Below, piece after piece: positions 1-11,198 of a stretch of DNA of 64,000 nucleotides. The position numbers were made by a program, and so were the translations under genes. The notes under the pieces were generated by a model, which saw nothing but the letters and a program-made list of their open reading frames with translations, was not told the origin of the DNA and ran no database searches. Within the stretch, counting starts at the first letter, position 1. Every line of letters begins with the position of its first letter. Source of the stretch: Dipteris shenzhenensis. Its lineage: Eukaryota > Polypodiophyta > Polypodiopsida > Gleicheniales. Where the stretch lies: NCBI GenBank assembly GCA_047967505.1, contig CM106539.1, one strand, 5' to 3'.

Positions 1-2
1 CT

Positions 3-3000
3 CATGAGCATTGGGAAGTTTGCAAAATGCGTAACACTGGTACTGCAAAACTCAGCATGATTATTGAGATATTGGATGATATGGATGCTTCTGAGACTTT
101 GGAAGCCACTCATGATGATTCAGAGGGTGCATAAATCGTGGAAGAAGCTCCAGATGTTGCCATGAAGGGGGCTGATTTCCCTTTTGACCCCAATGGTGCT
201 AATGAACATAATATGCATGGTATACATTCCGATGACACTCAGCCCATAGGCCGTTGGCCTAAAGTCTTTCATGTGGAGCATCAGGTTGCTATGCCTTTTC
301 TTGTGCAAGAGGATGCAAATGGCAATGCTCCTGTGGACGAAGAGGAGATCTATTGGGATGAGCAGCAAGCCATTTATGCTATCTCTTCTCATGCCTTGAT
401 GGGTGCCAAAAGTGCTGAAACTATCAGATTGAAAGGACAAATTAATGGCAGGACTGTTCACATGCTTGTGGACAGCGGTAGCACTCATAGTTTCATCAAT
501 TCTAAGACCTTACAGAAGGTGGGACTGATTGCTACTGAGATTGATCATGGGCTGAGAGTAGAGGTGGAAAATGGACAGCATTTGGTCAGTAAATTTTGTT
601 GCCAAGATGCAAGGATCAAGCTTTCTAAGGATTATGAATTTGCTGGGGATCTCTTGGCACTGGATATGGGCCCAATAGATGCTGTCCTGGGCTGCGATTG
701 GCTGAAATCTTTGGGTAAAATCAGCATGGATTTAAATGCCCTATCACTCAGCTTTGTCCACAAGGGTAGAACTGTAACATTGCATGGCATTGCCACTCCT
801 AAATTGCAGGTCATTTTAGCAAGGCAGTTAGCCATAGAGCTCAAGAAGGAACATGCCCTCTACGCAATATATGTGTCAATATCTCAAGGGGGTAGCATTC
901 CCCATGTTGAGCATTGTGATATGCAGCAGTTGCTATCAGAGTTTGCTGATGTATTTGCTGATATGCCATCCCAATTGCCTCCCAAGAGGGATGTGGATCA
1001 TGCCATTGTTCTAGAGCCTGGCAGTAAGCCCATAAACAAAGCCCCATACCGTCTTTCTAAGGTTGAGCAGGAGGAAGTGGCAGTGCAGGTGCAGGAATTG
1101 CTTGAGAAAAACTTCATCTCTCATAGCACTTCTCCTTTTGCCTCTCCGGTGCTTCTGGTGAAGAAGAAGGATGGATCATGCCGCATGTGCATTAATTACA
1201 GGAATATAAATAAGGCCACTATCAAGAATAGGTTTTCAATTCCCCGGATAGATGACCTATTTGATGAACTCAACGGTGCTTTTTTTGTCACGAAGATAGA
1301 TTTGAGGTCTGGTTTCCATCAAATCAGGATGAAAGGAGGAGATGAGCACAAGACGGCCTTCCGCACAAAACGAGGCTTGTATGAATTCAAGGTGATGCCT
1401 TTTGGATTGACTAATGCACCGGCCACCTTTCAGGCATTGATGGACAAGATATAACAGCCACTTCTTTTCAATGCGTGTTGGTTTTCTTTGATAATATCCT
1501 CATTTACAGCAAGGATAGACAAGAGCACATTAAGCATGTGAAGCAAGTGCTGGAAATTTTGAGAATGCATCAGCTTTATGCAAAAGCCAGCAAATGCACT
1601 TTTATGGCAAAGGAGGTTGAGTACCTGGGGCATATTGTGAGAAGACATGGCATTCGGGTGGATCCTGCAAAGGTGAAATGCATCAAAGATTGGCCACAGC
1701 CACAAAATCCCACCCAGTTGAGAGGATTTTTAGGTCTTGCTTCCTTCTACAGGCGCTTTATTCGCAAATTTGCCAAGAGGGCAACTCCTCTTACTGACCT
1801 CTTGAAGAAGGATGCTTTCAGGTGGTCAAGGGAAGCACAACGCAGCTTTGAAGACCTGAAATTTGCTCTCACTCATGCACCTGTCTTGGTATGCCCTGAT
1901 TTTTCGTGTCCTTTCATTGTGGAGGCAGATGCCAGTGGCAAAGGATTGGGGCCTGTTCTAAGGCAGAAACACGGGGTAACAGCCTTTCAAAGCAGGAAGT
2001 TTGATGCCAAAGAACTCAATTTCCATGTTTATGATCAAGAGATGCTGGCAATCCCTACCATATGTTAGGAGCAGATTCATGGCATTCAGGAAGAGTATAT
2101 GCAGAATTCTAAAGCAGCTCTCATATTACTCAAAATACCGCCAGCTGGTTTTGCAAGAACTGCACTCCTCTCCCATGGCTGGACATTCAGGTATCACTAA
2201 AACATATGAAAGAATCAAGCAGAGCTTTACTTGGGAGGACATGTGGAGAGATGTGGTTAAATACGTGGCTGAATACTTCCCTTGCAAACAAAATAAAGTG
2301 GAAAGCAAGTTTCCCGTAGGCCTCTTGCAGCCATTACCCATTCCAGAGGGCAAATGGATGCACATAGCAATGGATTTCATCACAGGATTGCCTTCTACAG
2401 AGAGGGGATGAGATAGCATCTTTGTTGTGGTGGATAGAATGACAAAACAGGCCCATTTCATACCCACTAAGACCCGGTATTCAGCATTGCACGTTGCTTG
2501 GTAATTCATTGAACATGTCTTTAAGCATCATGGTTTCCCTCAGGAAATTGTCAGTGACAGAGATGCAAAGTTTATGGGCCACTTTTGGCAGGAGATATTT
2601 ACAGTAGTGTGTACTTTACTCACACCTAGCACTGCTTACCATTCTGAGACTGATGGACAGTCGGAAAGGGTGAACAAATGGGTGGAGGAACATTTGAGGC
2701 ATTTTTGTCATGATACTTAGGAGTCTTGGGATAAATGGTTGTCACTTGCTGAATTTTGCTACAATAGTACCAAGCATCTCTCCATTGGCATGAGCCCGTT
2801 TGAGGCAATGTACGGATGCAAGGTCGGGATGCCTTCTTCAATTGGTGACATGGCTGTGAAAAATCAGCAAGCACGGAATGACTTGGAGAGGATGGATGGC
2901 CTCCTATAGTTGGCAAAAAGGAATATGCAGGATGCCCAAGCCAAGCAGAAGAAATATGCAGATGAACGCAGGAGATATCTATCTTTCAAAGAGGGAAATT

Positions 3001-3409
3001 ATGTGCATTTGCGTCTCCATAAGAAACGTTATGCCTCGCTGAAAGGTAATACCAACACAAAGCTTGCTCATAGGTATTACGGTCCTTACAGGATCATCCG
3101 CAAGGTTGGAGAGGTAGCATATCAGTTGGAGCTACCCAGTACCTCCAAGATCCATGATGTTTTCCATGTGTCTTTGCTGAAACCACATGTTGGACAGCAT
3201 GTCCATGTTCTTCTAGAGTTGCCACCTATGGATGAAGAGGGCCACATCCTCTATGTCCCAGAGCGCATCGTGGGTTTCAAAGACCATGTACTCCGGAACA
3301 AGGCCTACGTAGAGTATCTTATCAAGTGGCGGGGACTCCCTGACGATGAAAATTCATGGCAGCTAGAAAGCATTGCCCAGGACCACCCATATCTCCTACC
3401 AGATTGATT
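3..3409 (+). pseudogene. Decayed gypsy pol (protease, RT, RNase H, integrase, chromodomain)
   Basis: The frame from position 3 reads through a TAA at 132 into a protease with active site DSGSTHSFI (~position 471-497) and the RT motifs [14 protein letters not shown] and [12 protein letters not shown], then shifts frame near 1450. The catalytic RT box reads VFFDNILIYS, so the second Asp of the usual FxDD is Asn. RNase H starts (VEADASGKG) but is cut near 2068, and the tether to integrase is lost. Integrase follows with HSSPMAGHSG of the HHCC finger, whose first Cys is Tyr, the core MDFITGLP / SDRDAKF / TDGQSERVN, and in-frame stops at 2409, about 2502, 2718 and 2908. The chromodomain (PERIVG..YLIKWRGLPDDENSW) ends at 3407. 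Product would be a replication polyprotein; this copy cannot make it. Confidence 0.88.
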
Positions 3410-3485
3410 AGTAGTTGCTGTTGCTGCACTTTTGGACAGCCAAGCTGTGAAATTTTGAGGGCGAAATTCTATGAGAAGGGATGGC

Positions 3486-3830
3486 TGTAATGAAGGGGAA
3501 AAAGGGGCCAAGTTAGAGGTCCTTTAGGTGGAAAATGTGGAGGGACTATATAAGTCTCCATCCACCCCCTACTATGTACCTTTTGATGTGACATCTAATC
3601 CTATCTACTCTCCCTTCCTCCTTCCTGCCAACGCTCACTCACACTCTCTCTCTCTCTTCCCTACTCCCTCTCAATCTTTCCCTCTCTTTCCTACCTCATT
3701 CTCTCTCCTGAGTCCTACCCCTTCTCCTCCCTTCTTCCCCTCTCTCTCTCCCCTTCTGCTAGTCTATCGCCCTTTCTCTAAATCTGCCCCTACCTCCTTT
3801 TCTACAAATTCAAGGATGCTCGTCAGTCCT
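3486..3830 (+). repeat. 3' LTR of the chromovirus (shared portion)
   Basis: It starts TGTAATGAAGGGGAAAAAGG directly after a polypurine tract. It contains a TATA box (ACTATATAAGTC near 3547) and a long CT-rich stretch (3640-3780). About 300 bp match, inverted, the two LTRs of the element at 10.6-13.8 kb. Beyond roughly 3770 the three copies stop matching, so the U5 end cannot be placed by comparison. Confidence 0.75.
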
Positions 3831-4079
3831 ACGCAAGAGAGGGATTTTAAAAGGGACATCTATTTGCGTGAACAGCGGATGGAAGGGATCAAGAACAACA
3901 TGGATGTTGGGTTTAGGAATGAGAGGAGAACACCAAAATGTCGAGTTCTATTGAGAATGCAAGTGTTGTCTATCCTATGAGGATAACCAAAATAAAGACT
4001 ATCCTCTACATTAAAAGACTACCCTAAATACCAACCCTACCGCAAGGGTATGTCTGCATCACAACAAACCCACCCTGTA

Positions 4080-5160
4080 GATGCATTGTAAACATGTTCA
4101 CAGAAATGGATCAATCACCAAAGGAATAAGCCCAAAGCTTTGTGGAAAGCTTTGAACTTTTCTCTCAATAGTGCTTTGGTGAACAAATCAATGATATTGT
4201 CTCATGTAAAGCAGTAGGTCAATGTGATCTCCCTACATGAATCCTCTCTTTGATATAATGATAGTGAGCTTCAATGTGCTTGGTATGGACATTGAAAACC
4301 TGGATTCCATACCACAGCCATAGCACTCCGCCTATCACTGAGAATGATTTTGGTTGTCTGTTGCACTCCTGAAGATCTGGAAGTAACGTCCTCAGCCATA
4401 TATTATCCACCGCCGCAGTGATCAGCCTCAAAAGTAGAGGTGGAACCAGTGGGTTGTCTCCAACTGAACCAAGATATGCATGAATAGCCAAGACAAGAAC
4501 AATTCCCATTGGTCAACTATTGGATACCAGAATCACATGCCCAGTCTGAATCACCGAAAACATGTAATTGCAAGCTGACCCTCCTTAGATAAAGCAATCC
4601 AAGATTATGTGTACTTTGTAGACAACGGAAGGTACGCTAGACTGCTTGCGAATGCTTAGAACAGAGACTGTGCACAAACTTGTTGGCCTGGAAAACAACA
4701 AAATGGATATTTGGTCTAGTGTTGCACACCTATATAGATAAGACAGCCAGCTGCCTGGCTGTACATATCCATATCATAGGGCTCTCCTGCATCATAAATA
4801 CTCAATTCAGCTGGGTTCTACTGGAATAAAAATGGTCTTGTAATCCTGAAAACCAAACTTATGCGAAAGTTTATGTATGTACTAACACTATGCCTTCACC
4901 GCACAAACTCTATGCCCAAGTAACAGTGCAAAAGATCCAGATCTGACATCTCGAATGACTGCTGTAAAAAAGCTTTGAAAGGTGAGATGGCAACCCGATT
5001 GTTCCCAGTCAACAACATGTCATCCACATACAGAATGAGAACAAGTAGAACACCATCATCCTCTTTAACATAGAGGGTGCTCTCAAGATATACCACCATA
5101 GTGAACCACCTACGGACTCGAGCATATATCTAAATGAATCCAGGAACATACCCAAACTCA
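4080..5160 (-). pseudogene. Ty1/copia RT-RNase H remnant
   Basis: On the minus strand, 5099-4896 encodes a copia RT core with an intact YVDD box (LVLILYVDDMLLTGNN) and the following SFEMSDLDLLHCYLGIEF motif. 4509-4219 encodes the RNase H tail VHTKHIEAHYHYIKER, in a different frame and heavily altered. The sequence between is too degraded to translate. No LTR or other part of the element is recognisable here. The gag-only element at 5249 is inserted immediately to its right. Confidence 0.75.
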
Positions 5161-5248
5161 CCCTCTAAAAACACAACATAGTGCAATTTCAATCTTATGA
5201 TAGTCACTCATAAGGTTGAAAACCTTAAACTCCGTCATGCATAGCAGG

Positions 5249-5514
5249 TGTTGGAGATATCATAGTCAAAGAGTGTGTTGGTGTGAAGTGTTGGTATGTA
5301 GTACTAGGTGATCTAGTACTAGTCTATGTGTGTGAGTCTTGTGTGAGTGCCACGTGTCATCATGGGACTTATCCCATTTGCACTAGGTGCTAGTGTGTGA
5401 GTGAGTGGCCTATATAAGGCTTGTACTTCACTTGTCTTGATATACTTAATGAATGAATGAGAGTTCATTATGTCTTCATTTGTGCATCATTTCCTCACAC
5501 CCTAACCTTCTCTC

Positions 5515-5548
<34 letters not shown>

Positions 5549-5564
5549 CACCATGTTTCTAGCA
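5249..5564 (+). repeat. 5' LTR of gag-only copia element
   Basis: 316 bp, TGTTGGAGAT to TTTCTAGCA. It includes the TATA box at about 5411 and a (CT)n run at 5513-5548 near the 3' end. It is directly followed by the tRNA primer-binding site. Confidence 0.93.
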
Positions 5565-5577
5565 TGGTATCAGAGCC
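5565..5577 (+). other. Primer-binding site (initiator Met tRNA)
   Basis: TGGTATCAGAGCC abuts the LTR end. This is the standard complement of the 3' end of plant initiator-Met tRNA used to prime minus-strand synthesis in copia elements. Confidence 0.9.
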
Positions 5578-6392
5578 ACCTTCCATAGCTGCCACATCAT
5601 CCTTGCCCTAACCCTAATTCGTCACCCTTGCCCAAACCCTAACTTTGCTCAGCAGCCTCCTTCCTTCATCCGTTTGCTTCTGTTTTTGCCTCCATAGCCA
5701 CTGCTTCATCTCCTGCTGCCTCCTTTGTTGCCTTCATGCGAGTGTTTTAGGTGCCCATTTTCCTCTCCTTGCTTGCTGGTCAGCAGCTCTTGCAAGTTGC
5801 GCCTACACGTGTGGAGGTTTAGGCAGCTTTGGCGCCCTGAAAGCTAGCTGATCGGCACAGTCTTCAAGGATCGCGTGCATATGTGAAGCTCTCCATCGCC
5901 GAACTCAAGGTCTCTCTGCTGCTGCTGCATATCCCCCTTCAACAGAGTCATTTTTGAGCTGTTTTGAGGCTTCCAGCACTTCTATATTAGCCGTTTTCCA
6001 TTGTGGTGACCTGCTGGAGCATTTCGATGTGCTTTGGACAGCCACCTTATACATTTCAAGGCCTGGCTTTGCATTTGGAATACCTCCACACCTGCTGCAG
6101 AACGTCAAACAGTGCTATCATCATTTCGGAGTGCCTTGATGAGCCGACTTTCATTTTCAGAGACCTATTGTTGTGTTTTGGTACAACCACACATCTGCTG
6201 AAACACTTCGGTGTACTTTGGAGCTATTATGCTCAGCTGCTTTACACATTTTGAGGCATATCGGTGCTGCTCTCAGATTCGGGCTCATATTTGGAGCATC
6301 TCTAGGCATTTATATATGTTCTTTTGCACACAAGGAGATTGCTGGTCCTTCATCTTCGCTTGCTGCCCGCCTTTACGAAGTCCTCTTCAATC

Positions 6393-6887
6393 ATGACCTC
6401 CTTGTCTTCAAGTTCTATCCTCGTGAAGAAGTTTAAGGGGGAAGGTTTTCCCACATGGCAAACCAAGATGCAATTGCTGCTTATGCGTGAAGGAGTTTGG
6501 GATGTTGTAGAGGATGACTAGGTTGAGTTACTTGATCAACAACATCAAAAGATTTGGAAGCAGCAGAATGCTAAGGCTATTGCCCTCGTTGGTCTTTGCT
6601 TAGCTGACTCTCTCATCCATCATGTGGATTTCAAGTCAACAGCTAAGCAGATTTGGAGTCGCCTTGAGACCTTCTTTGGTAATAAAATCACCAACTCTAA
6701 ATCCTTTTTGAAGCTCAAATTTTATGATCTGAAAATGGAAGAGAGTGATGAGTTGAGTGATCATCTAGCCCGGTTTCAATCTCTTGTTCAACAACTCTCT
6801 CATAATCTTTGCTCTGAAGGGGGGTGTTGGAGGTATCATAGTCAAAGAGTGTGTTGGTGTGAAGTGTTGGTGTGTGGTACTAGGTGA
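6393..6887 (+). pseudogene. copia Gag (UBN2-type), short, one in-frame stop
   Basis: The start is ATG at 6393. The N-terminus carries KKFKGEGFPTWQTKMQLLL and MREGVWDVV, the hallmark of copia Gag. A single TAG at 6519-6521 (CAG to TAG would explain it) is followed in the same frame by LADSLIHHVDF, IWSRLETFFG and KLKFYDLKM. The frame then runs into the 3' LTR at 6825 and ends at 6887, so the capsid domain is cut off before any zinc knuckle. Gag would package element RNA into virus-like particles; with this truncation it is probably not functional. Confidence 0.85.
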
Positions 6888-7081
6888 TCTAGTACTAGTC
6901 TATGTGTGTGAGTCTTGTGTGAGTGCCACGTGTCATCATGGGACTTATCCCATATGCACTAGCTCCTAGTGTGAGTGAGTAGCCTACATAAGGCTTGTAC
7001 TTCACTTGTCTTGATATACTTGATGAATGAATGAGAGCCTTTCATTATGTCTTCATTTGTGCATCATTTCCTCACACCCTA

Positions 7082-7131
<50 letters not shown>

Positions 7132-7147
7132 CACCATGTTTCTAACA
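6825..7147 (+). repeat. 3' LTR of gag-only copia element
   Basis: 323 bp, TGTTGGAGGT to TTTCTAACA. It contains an uninterrupted (CT)n of about 42 bp (7087-7130), longer than in the 5' LTR. It is followed by the target duplication GCAGG. Confidence 0.93.
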
Positions 7148-7152
7148 GCAGG

Positions 7153-9585
7153 GACTAGCTACTATGACCTCCCCACTGGCATCATCAATGCCCAACAGTG
7201 GGTGAAGACCATAGTATAAACATATGCTCTCACACATACAAATCCACACACCCACATATACTTGAGCATCCATTTATACAAAGTCTTCGTACTAAGTTTC
7301 TGTCGGCACTCCGGAGGTGAAGGGCAGACTCAGCCATGACAAAGGCTAGCACTACGGACTCGAGCATACCAACATCCCTCATCTCCCTTAGCCACAAGCT
7401 GCATGAACGAAGATAGGGATCGGCATGGTAGCCCACTACGTCTTGGGTTTGTCTAACCATATTCCCTGATATGATCCAACTATGTGAGAACCTGAAATGA
7501 TATGTCTATATCTAATGGCCTCACTGCAAACTCTACCAGGATGATATCATGTGGGTGGGTCTCCTCCGATAGCATCATGACTTGTAACTTCTCAAGCTCT
7601 ACCCACTATGCATCTCTGAGATCTATTCCCCAAAAATTGCAAACAAGGCTGCAGGTCTGACCACAAAATCAAAGAGGGGTCATGTTGGTGCTGGAAGTGG
7701 GCGCAACACTATCTCTGGAGTCTAGAAAGTGAGAAATGTCCCCTCATCGATCTAGCGTGGGCCGGGTTCATACAAGACTAGTAATCTTGTAAAGATGCAT
7801 CCTAAATATACGTATAAGGTGATGATCTCAATGGCAAAGTGAATGACTCCTGCTGCAAATGTGCATCATTAGTGTTAAAGATCATGACCTTGGCCTTAGC
7901 AAGGTTGACCTTCATATATCTCTTTTCACAAAATGCCTAAAGGGCTGTCAAGTGTGCAAGTCAATCCCCTCTTGTATCACATTAGATAGATCGATCATAT
8001 CTCCAAAACAAGGGATGGCTTAAAATTGTGGCTTGATGCACTACATAATTCACTTTCCACTTTAATTAAACTGAATAACCTTGCACTCATATTTGACTCT
8101 ATGGTCATTTTAGATGCATTAAACAATGTCAAACCAATTAAAGAACGGGGGTCTTATTGGGAAATTTAACACCGTGAACATCGACACTTAAAACTAGCTC
8201 ATCCTAAGCTTCTTCTAGTCATATAACCTTCATAAAAAACCACTATATTTTGCCTTAATTTTTGTTTGCATATATATATATATATATGCATTATATACAA
8301 ATGAATTTCTTACCCTTCTATTCATCAAAGCTTCTGGGACATCCCCCTGAACAATCCTTTGAGCAAGCCTGCAATCACAGTAGCCAAATATCCAATTAGT
8401 TTAAGAAAAATGAGCCTAAGCATGTAGATTGACAAGAACTACCTCTTGGGAACCTTTCTATCTACGATACTTTAGCACAAAAGCAAAGCGCAAATGTGAG
8501 TCTAAGTTTAATTACCAACTTCATAGTATGAACGAGACCAAAGGATACATGGTCTTAGCTTCAAGTCTATTGCTAAGCATGAAATATAAGCATGCTACCA
8601 TGTATCTCCAAGATAAGGCCTTTTGATGGTGGTGGTGGGACATTAAGGAAAAGCCCTCCCTACAACTTGGATGAATTTCGACTATGAGCTTCTTGAGCCC
8701 GATGAATTTCGACTATTTTCGAAAGCTTGAAACCTTGAATAAGGCAAGAACCCTCAGATTCCTTTATTCAAGAGTTCAAGGTCCATCTTTTCTTTGTTGT
8801 AGTTTGCTAAAGGACTAGCAAAACAAAAAAGGGCGCAACAAACTAGTGACACTTCAAAAGAGCCGCCAAGCCAGCAAATCTAAGCATGAAAAGATAAGCA
8901 GACTTCAGGGCCCCTTGAGAAAAAGCCTTGCACGATTTGCCAACGTAGGCTGGTGCTCAAGCGAAGGAACCATTCTTGAAATAGGTAAGCATAATCAATT
9001 GTTAAATACATGCCCTTTGAACCTGCACAATCACAATTTCGGACATTTTCTATAACCTGACAAACATTACAGGAAGATTACACAGATTTTGCATTTTTGG
9101 CCCTTCTAGAAATTGGGGCTTTTGCATTTGAGCTACAAATTTGCAGGAGACAAAACATTGAGGGCTGGCGCATTTACCTTGAGTAGAAGTCCCCTCCGAA
9201 ATTGGGGCTTTTGGGTCTATTGCAGGTAGATTGCAAGATATTCTCAGATTTGCAGGTTATTTTGCCACATTTGCTCAAATAGCAGTGACATTTACCAGCT
9301 TTGATATGAAATTGGCAGTTTTCAGTGAAATTGGCAAGAAATTGCAAGACATTTGATCACATTTGCAAAATTGCAGCTTAATTTGGGGCTTTTCCACATT
9401 TGCCCTCCTTTTGGCTATTTTGCCCTTTCAGATTGTGGGGCTTTTGCCTTAGCTTCTATTTGCAATGATCTTCCTTTGATTCAGCTCAGATTTGCATTGG
9501 GTGAATTTGCAGGACAACTTTGCGGTTGAAAGCCTTGAGGCTATTTTTGCATCACTTGGTCCGTGCACTTTTACTTGTGCTATTT
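7153..9585. other. No recognisable gene; degraded intergenic sequence
   Basis: I see no coding sequence I can support. Present are a (TA)n run at 8268-8288, a 16-bp direct repeat GATGAATTTCGACTAT near 8669 and 8700, and a stretch at 9090-9440 in which a motif close to AAATTGGGGCTTTTGC recurs four times. The last part probably is the untranslated leader of the copia gag fragment that follows, because a similar motif precedes the copia gag near 60.6 kb. Confidence 0.5.
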
Positions 9586-9589
9586 ACAA

Positions 9590-9918
9590 TGGCTGGCAAC
9601 AACAATGATTTGTTTGGCGTTCTCCGTGAAGATGACAAGTTGGATGACACCAACTATCCTATGTGGTCCTACCTTATGAAGCACATTCTAGTTGCAAGAA
9701 ACTTTTGAAATATTGTTTCAGGTATTGATTTGAGGCCAGCCAATGCTCAAGTGGCTGCCCCTACTGTTGGCACTCCTCCAAGGGGGAATCTTCCTGACTC
9801 TTCTTCCTCTAGTACTCATGTCACTACTCCTCTTTTGACCACGATAAATCAATTTCTTCGTCTTTTTCACGCACGCATCACGGGCGCAAAGAACATGACG
9901 AATGCTTTTCCGTCATGA
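9590..9918 (+). pseudogene. Copia Gag N-terminal fragment
   Basis: ATG at 9590 (MAGNNNDLFGVLREDD) is followed by KLDDTNYPMWSYLMKHILVA, typical of the start of copia Gag. A TGA at 9706-9708 breaks it. The frame then continues with IVSGIDLRPANAQ, the usual next segment, and fades into Ser/Thr-rich sequence. No LTR, primer site or pol belonging to it is visible. Confidence 0.7.
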
Positions 9919-10304
9919 ATCCTCCGTCAAGCGTAGCTTATCAAAAGGCAATGGTCTCCATCAAGCAACGGACCTGCGCCATGAGCGCCCGTGTGAAAGC
10001 ACCTGTCATCCCTGCTAGCCCTTCGCCCGGGGTATCAAGCAATTATCTGGTCAGGGCATCTCCGTCGATTCCTTTGCCATAACGTGCGCTTGCGTAGACT
10101 TCTATATAGCACCAAATAATTCCAGCGGTGCTCACGCAATAATCAAGCAGTTACCTCACTCGTGATTGCTTCCATTTGCTCTTACATCAAGAATCCTTTC
10201 CCGAGGCAAAAGATATCCGCTGGCATCGCTTCTCCTATACCTACTCCAATCTCTAAGGTTCAATTTGCTGGATCGTCATAGTCTGGAAAAACTATGAGCC
10301 TTAT

Positions 10305-10317
10305 GCTCTGATACCAA
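10305..10317 (-). other. Primer-binding site of the split LTR element
   Basis: On the minus strand this reads TTGGTATCAGAGC. It abuts the LTR that starts (plus strand) at 10318, so the parent element's interior lay to the left, on the minus strand. Only fragments of that interior (about 9.9-10.3 kb) remain and I cannot assign a protein to them. Confidence 0.75.
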
Positions 10318-10375
10318 TGAAATCTTCCCTTGAAAAATCTCGTAGCAAATTACTGCAGAAACTATGTAATTCTTT

Positions 10376-10415
<40 letters not shown>

Positions 10416-10789
10416 GGCCCAGGGCAATCGTCGAGCTGGACCCCCCCGAAGGTTTTTATTCATGAAGAGAATTCTGAGTACATAGTTCAGCGTAGAGCTG
10501 TGTGTTACAAATTCAAATGTGAATCCATTTTTACAAGAGCTTCAAAGCTCATTCCAAACGTAGAGGAGATGAAAATGTAATGATTTTTGCTTATAAATTG
10601 AAATCTCGGGAACTGTAACTCTCTAACCGTGGGAAGTTTACTTTTGCTGTAAAAAGCAAAAGTATTTCATTTCATGTGCTCTATTCACATCTCCTACTAG
10701 ATCGCCGATTCGAAACTTTTCCAAGTTCACTTCACGGACGCACGCCACACGAGGAGGGTGGATATTTATGTCACTTCTCGACGGATTTG

Positions 10790-11077
10790 GAGAAAGGGGA
10801 TAGCGGAGCAGAAGGGAGAGAGAGAGAGAGGGGAAGAGGGAGAGGAAGGGTAGGAGAGAGAGAATGAGGTAGGAAATAGAGAGAGAGATTGAGAGTGAGT
10901 AGGAAAGAGAGAGAGAAAGAGTGAGTGAGCGTAGGTAGGAAGGAGGAAGGGAGAGTAGATAAGATTAGATGTCACATCAAAAAGTCCATAGTAGGGTGTG
11001 GATGGAGACTTATATAGTCCCTCCACATTTCCCCCCTAAAGGGCCTCTAACTTGGCCTCTTTTTCACCTTCATTACA
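10790..11077 (-). repeat. 3' LTR of deleted chromovirus (shared portion)
   Basis: On the minus strand it runs from TGTAATGAAGGTGAAAAAGA through the TATA box (ACTATATAAGTC) and CT-rich tract. It matches 3486-3770 and the inverted copy at 13505-13837. Left of about 10790 the three copies diverge. Confidence 0.8.
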
Positions 11078-11198
11078 GCAATCCCTTCCCATAGAATTTT
11101 GCCCTCAAAATTTCATATGCAGGCTGTTAAATAGGTGCAGCAAACAGCAAATAATAATCAGCACGGTAGGAGATAGGGGTTATCCTAAACAATGCTCT

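Larger units (their letters stand above)
1..3830 (+). mobile_element. Ty3/gypsy chromovirus, 3' two-thirds with 3' LTR
   Basis: The 5' LTR and most of gag lie before the window. What is seen in order is the end of a gag zinc-knuckle-like segment, protease, reverse transcriptase, RNase H, integrase, a chromodomain, and an LTR beginning TGTAATGAAGG at 3486 after a purine-rich tract (GAGAAGGGA). The domain order PR-RT-RH-INT plus a C-terminal chromodomain is that of plant chromoviruses. Frameshifts, stops and a missing RNase H segment make this copy dead. The same LTR family appears inverted at 10.6-13.8 kb, where a second, internally deleted copy sits. The LTR's right end is not determined, so the end given is approximate. 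Confidence 0.85.
5249..7147 (+). mobile_element. Complete gag-only (non-autonomous) copia-type LTR retrotransposon
   Basis: It has two LTRs (316 and 323 bp) beginning TGTTGGAG and ending CTAGCA/CTAACA, a primer-binding site right after the first LTR, a partial gag frame, and a G-rich polypurine tract (GAAGGGGGG) right before the second LTR. A perfect 5-bp target duplication, GCAGG, flanks it at 5244-5248 and 7148-7152. There is no protease, integrase or RT coding sequence in the 1.26-kb interior, so it must have been mobilised by another element's enzymes. The LTRs differ by only about a dozen changes by eye, so the insertion is not ancient. LTR1 keeps a TATA box (CTATATAAGG, ~5411), which in LTR2 has become CTACATAAGG. 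Confidence 0.93.

Noticed and set aside
5111-7367. Identical 16-mer TACGGACTCGAGCATA at 5111 and 7352 on either side of the gag-only element
   Set aside because: The match does not extend on either side, and the true target duplication is GCAGG, so this is not an insertion scar. It may be chance or old duplication.
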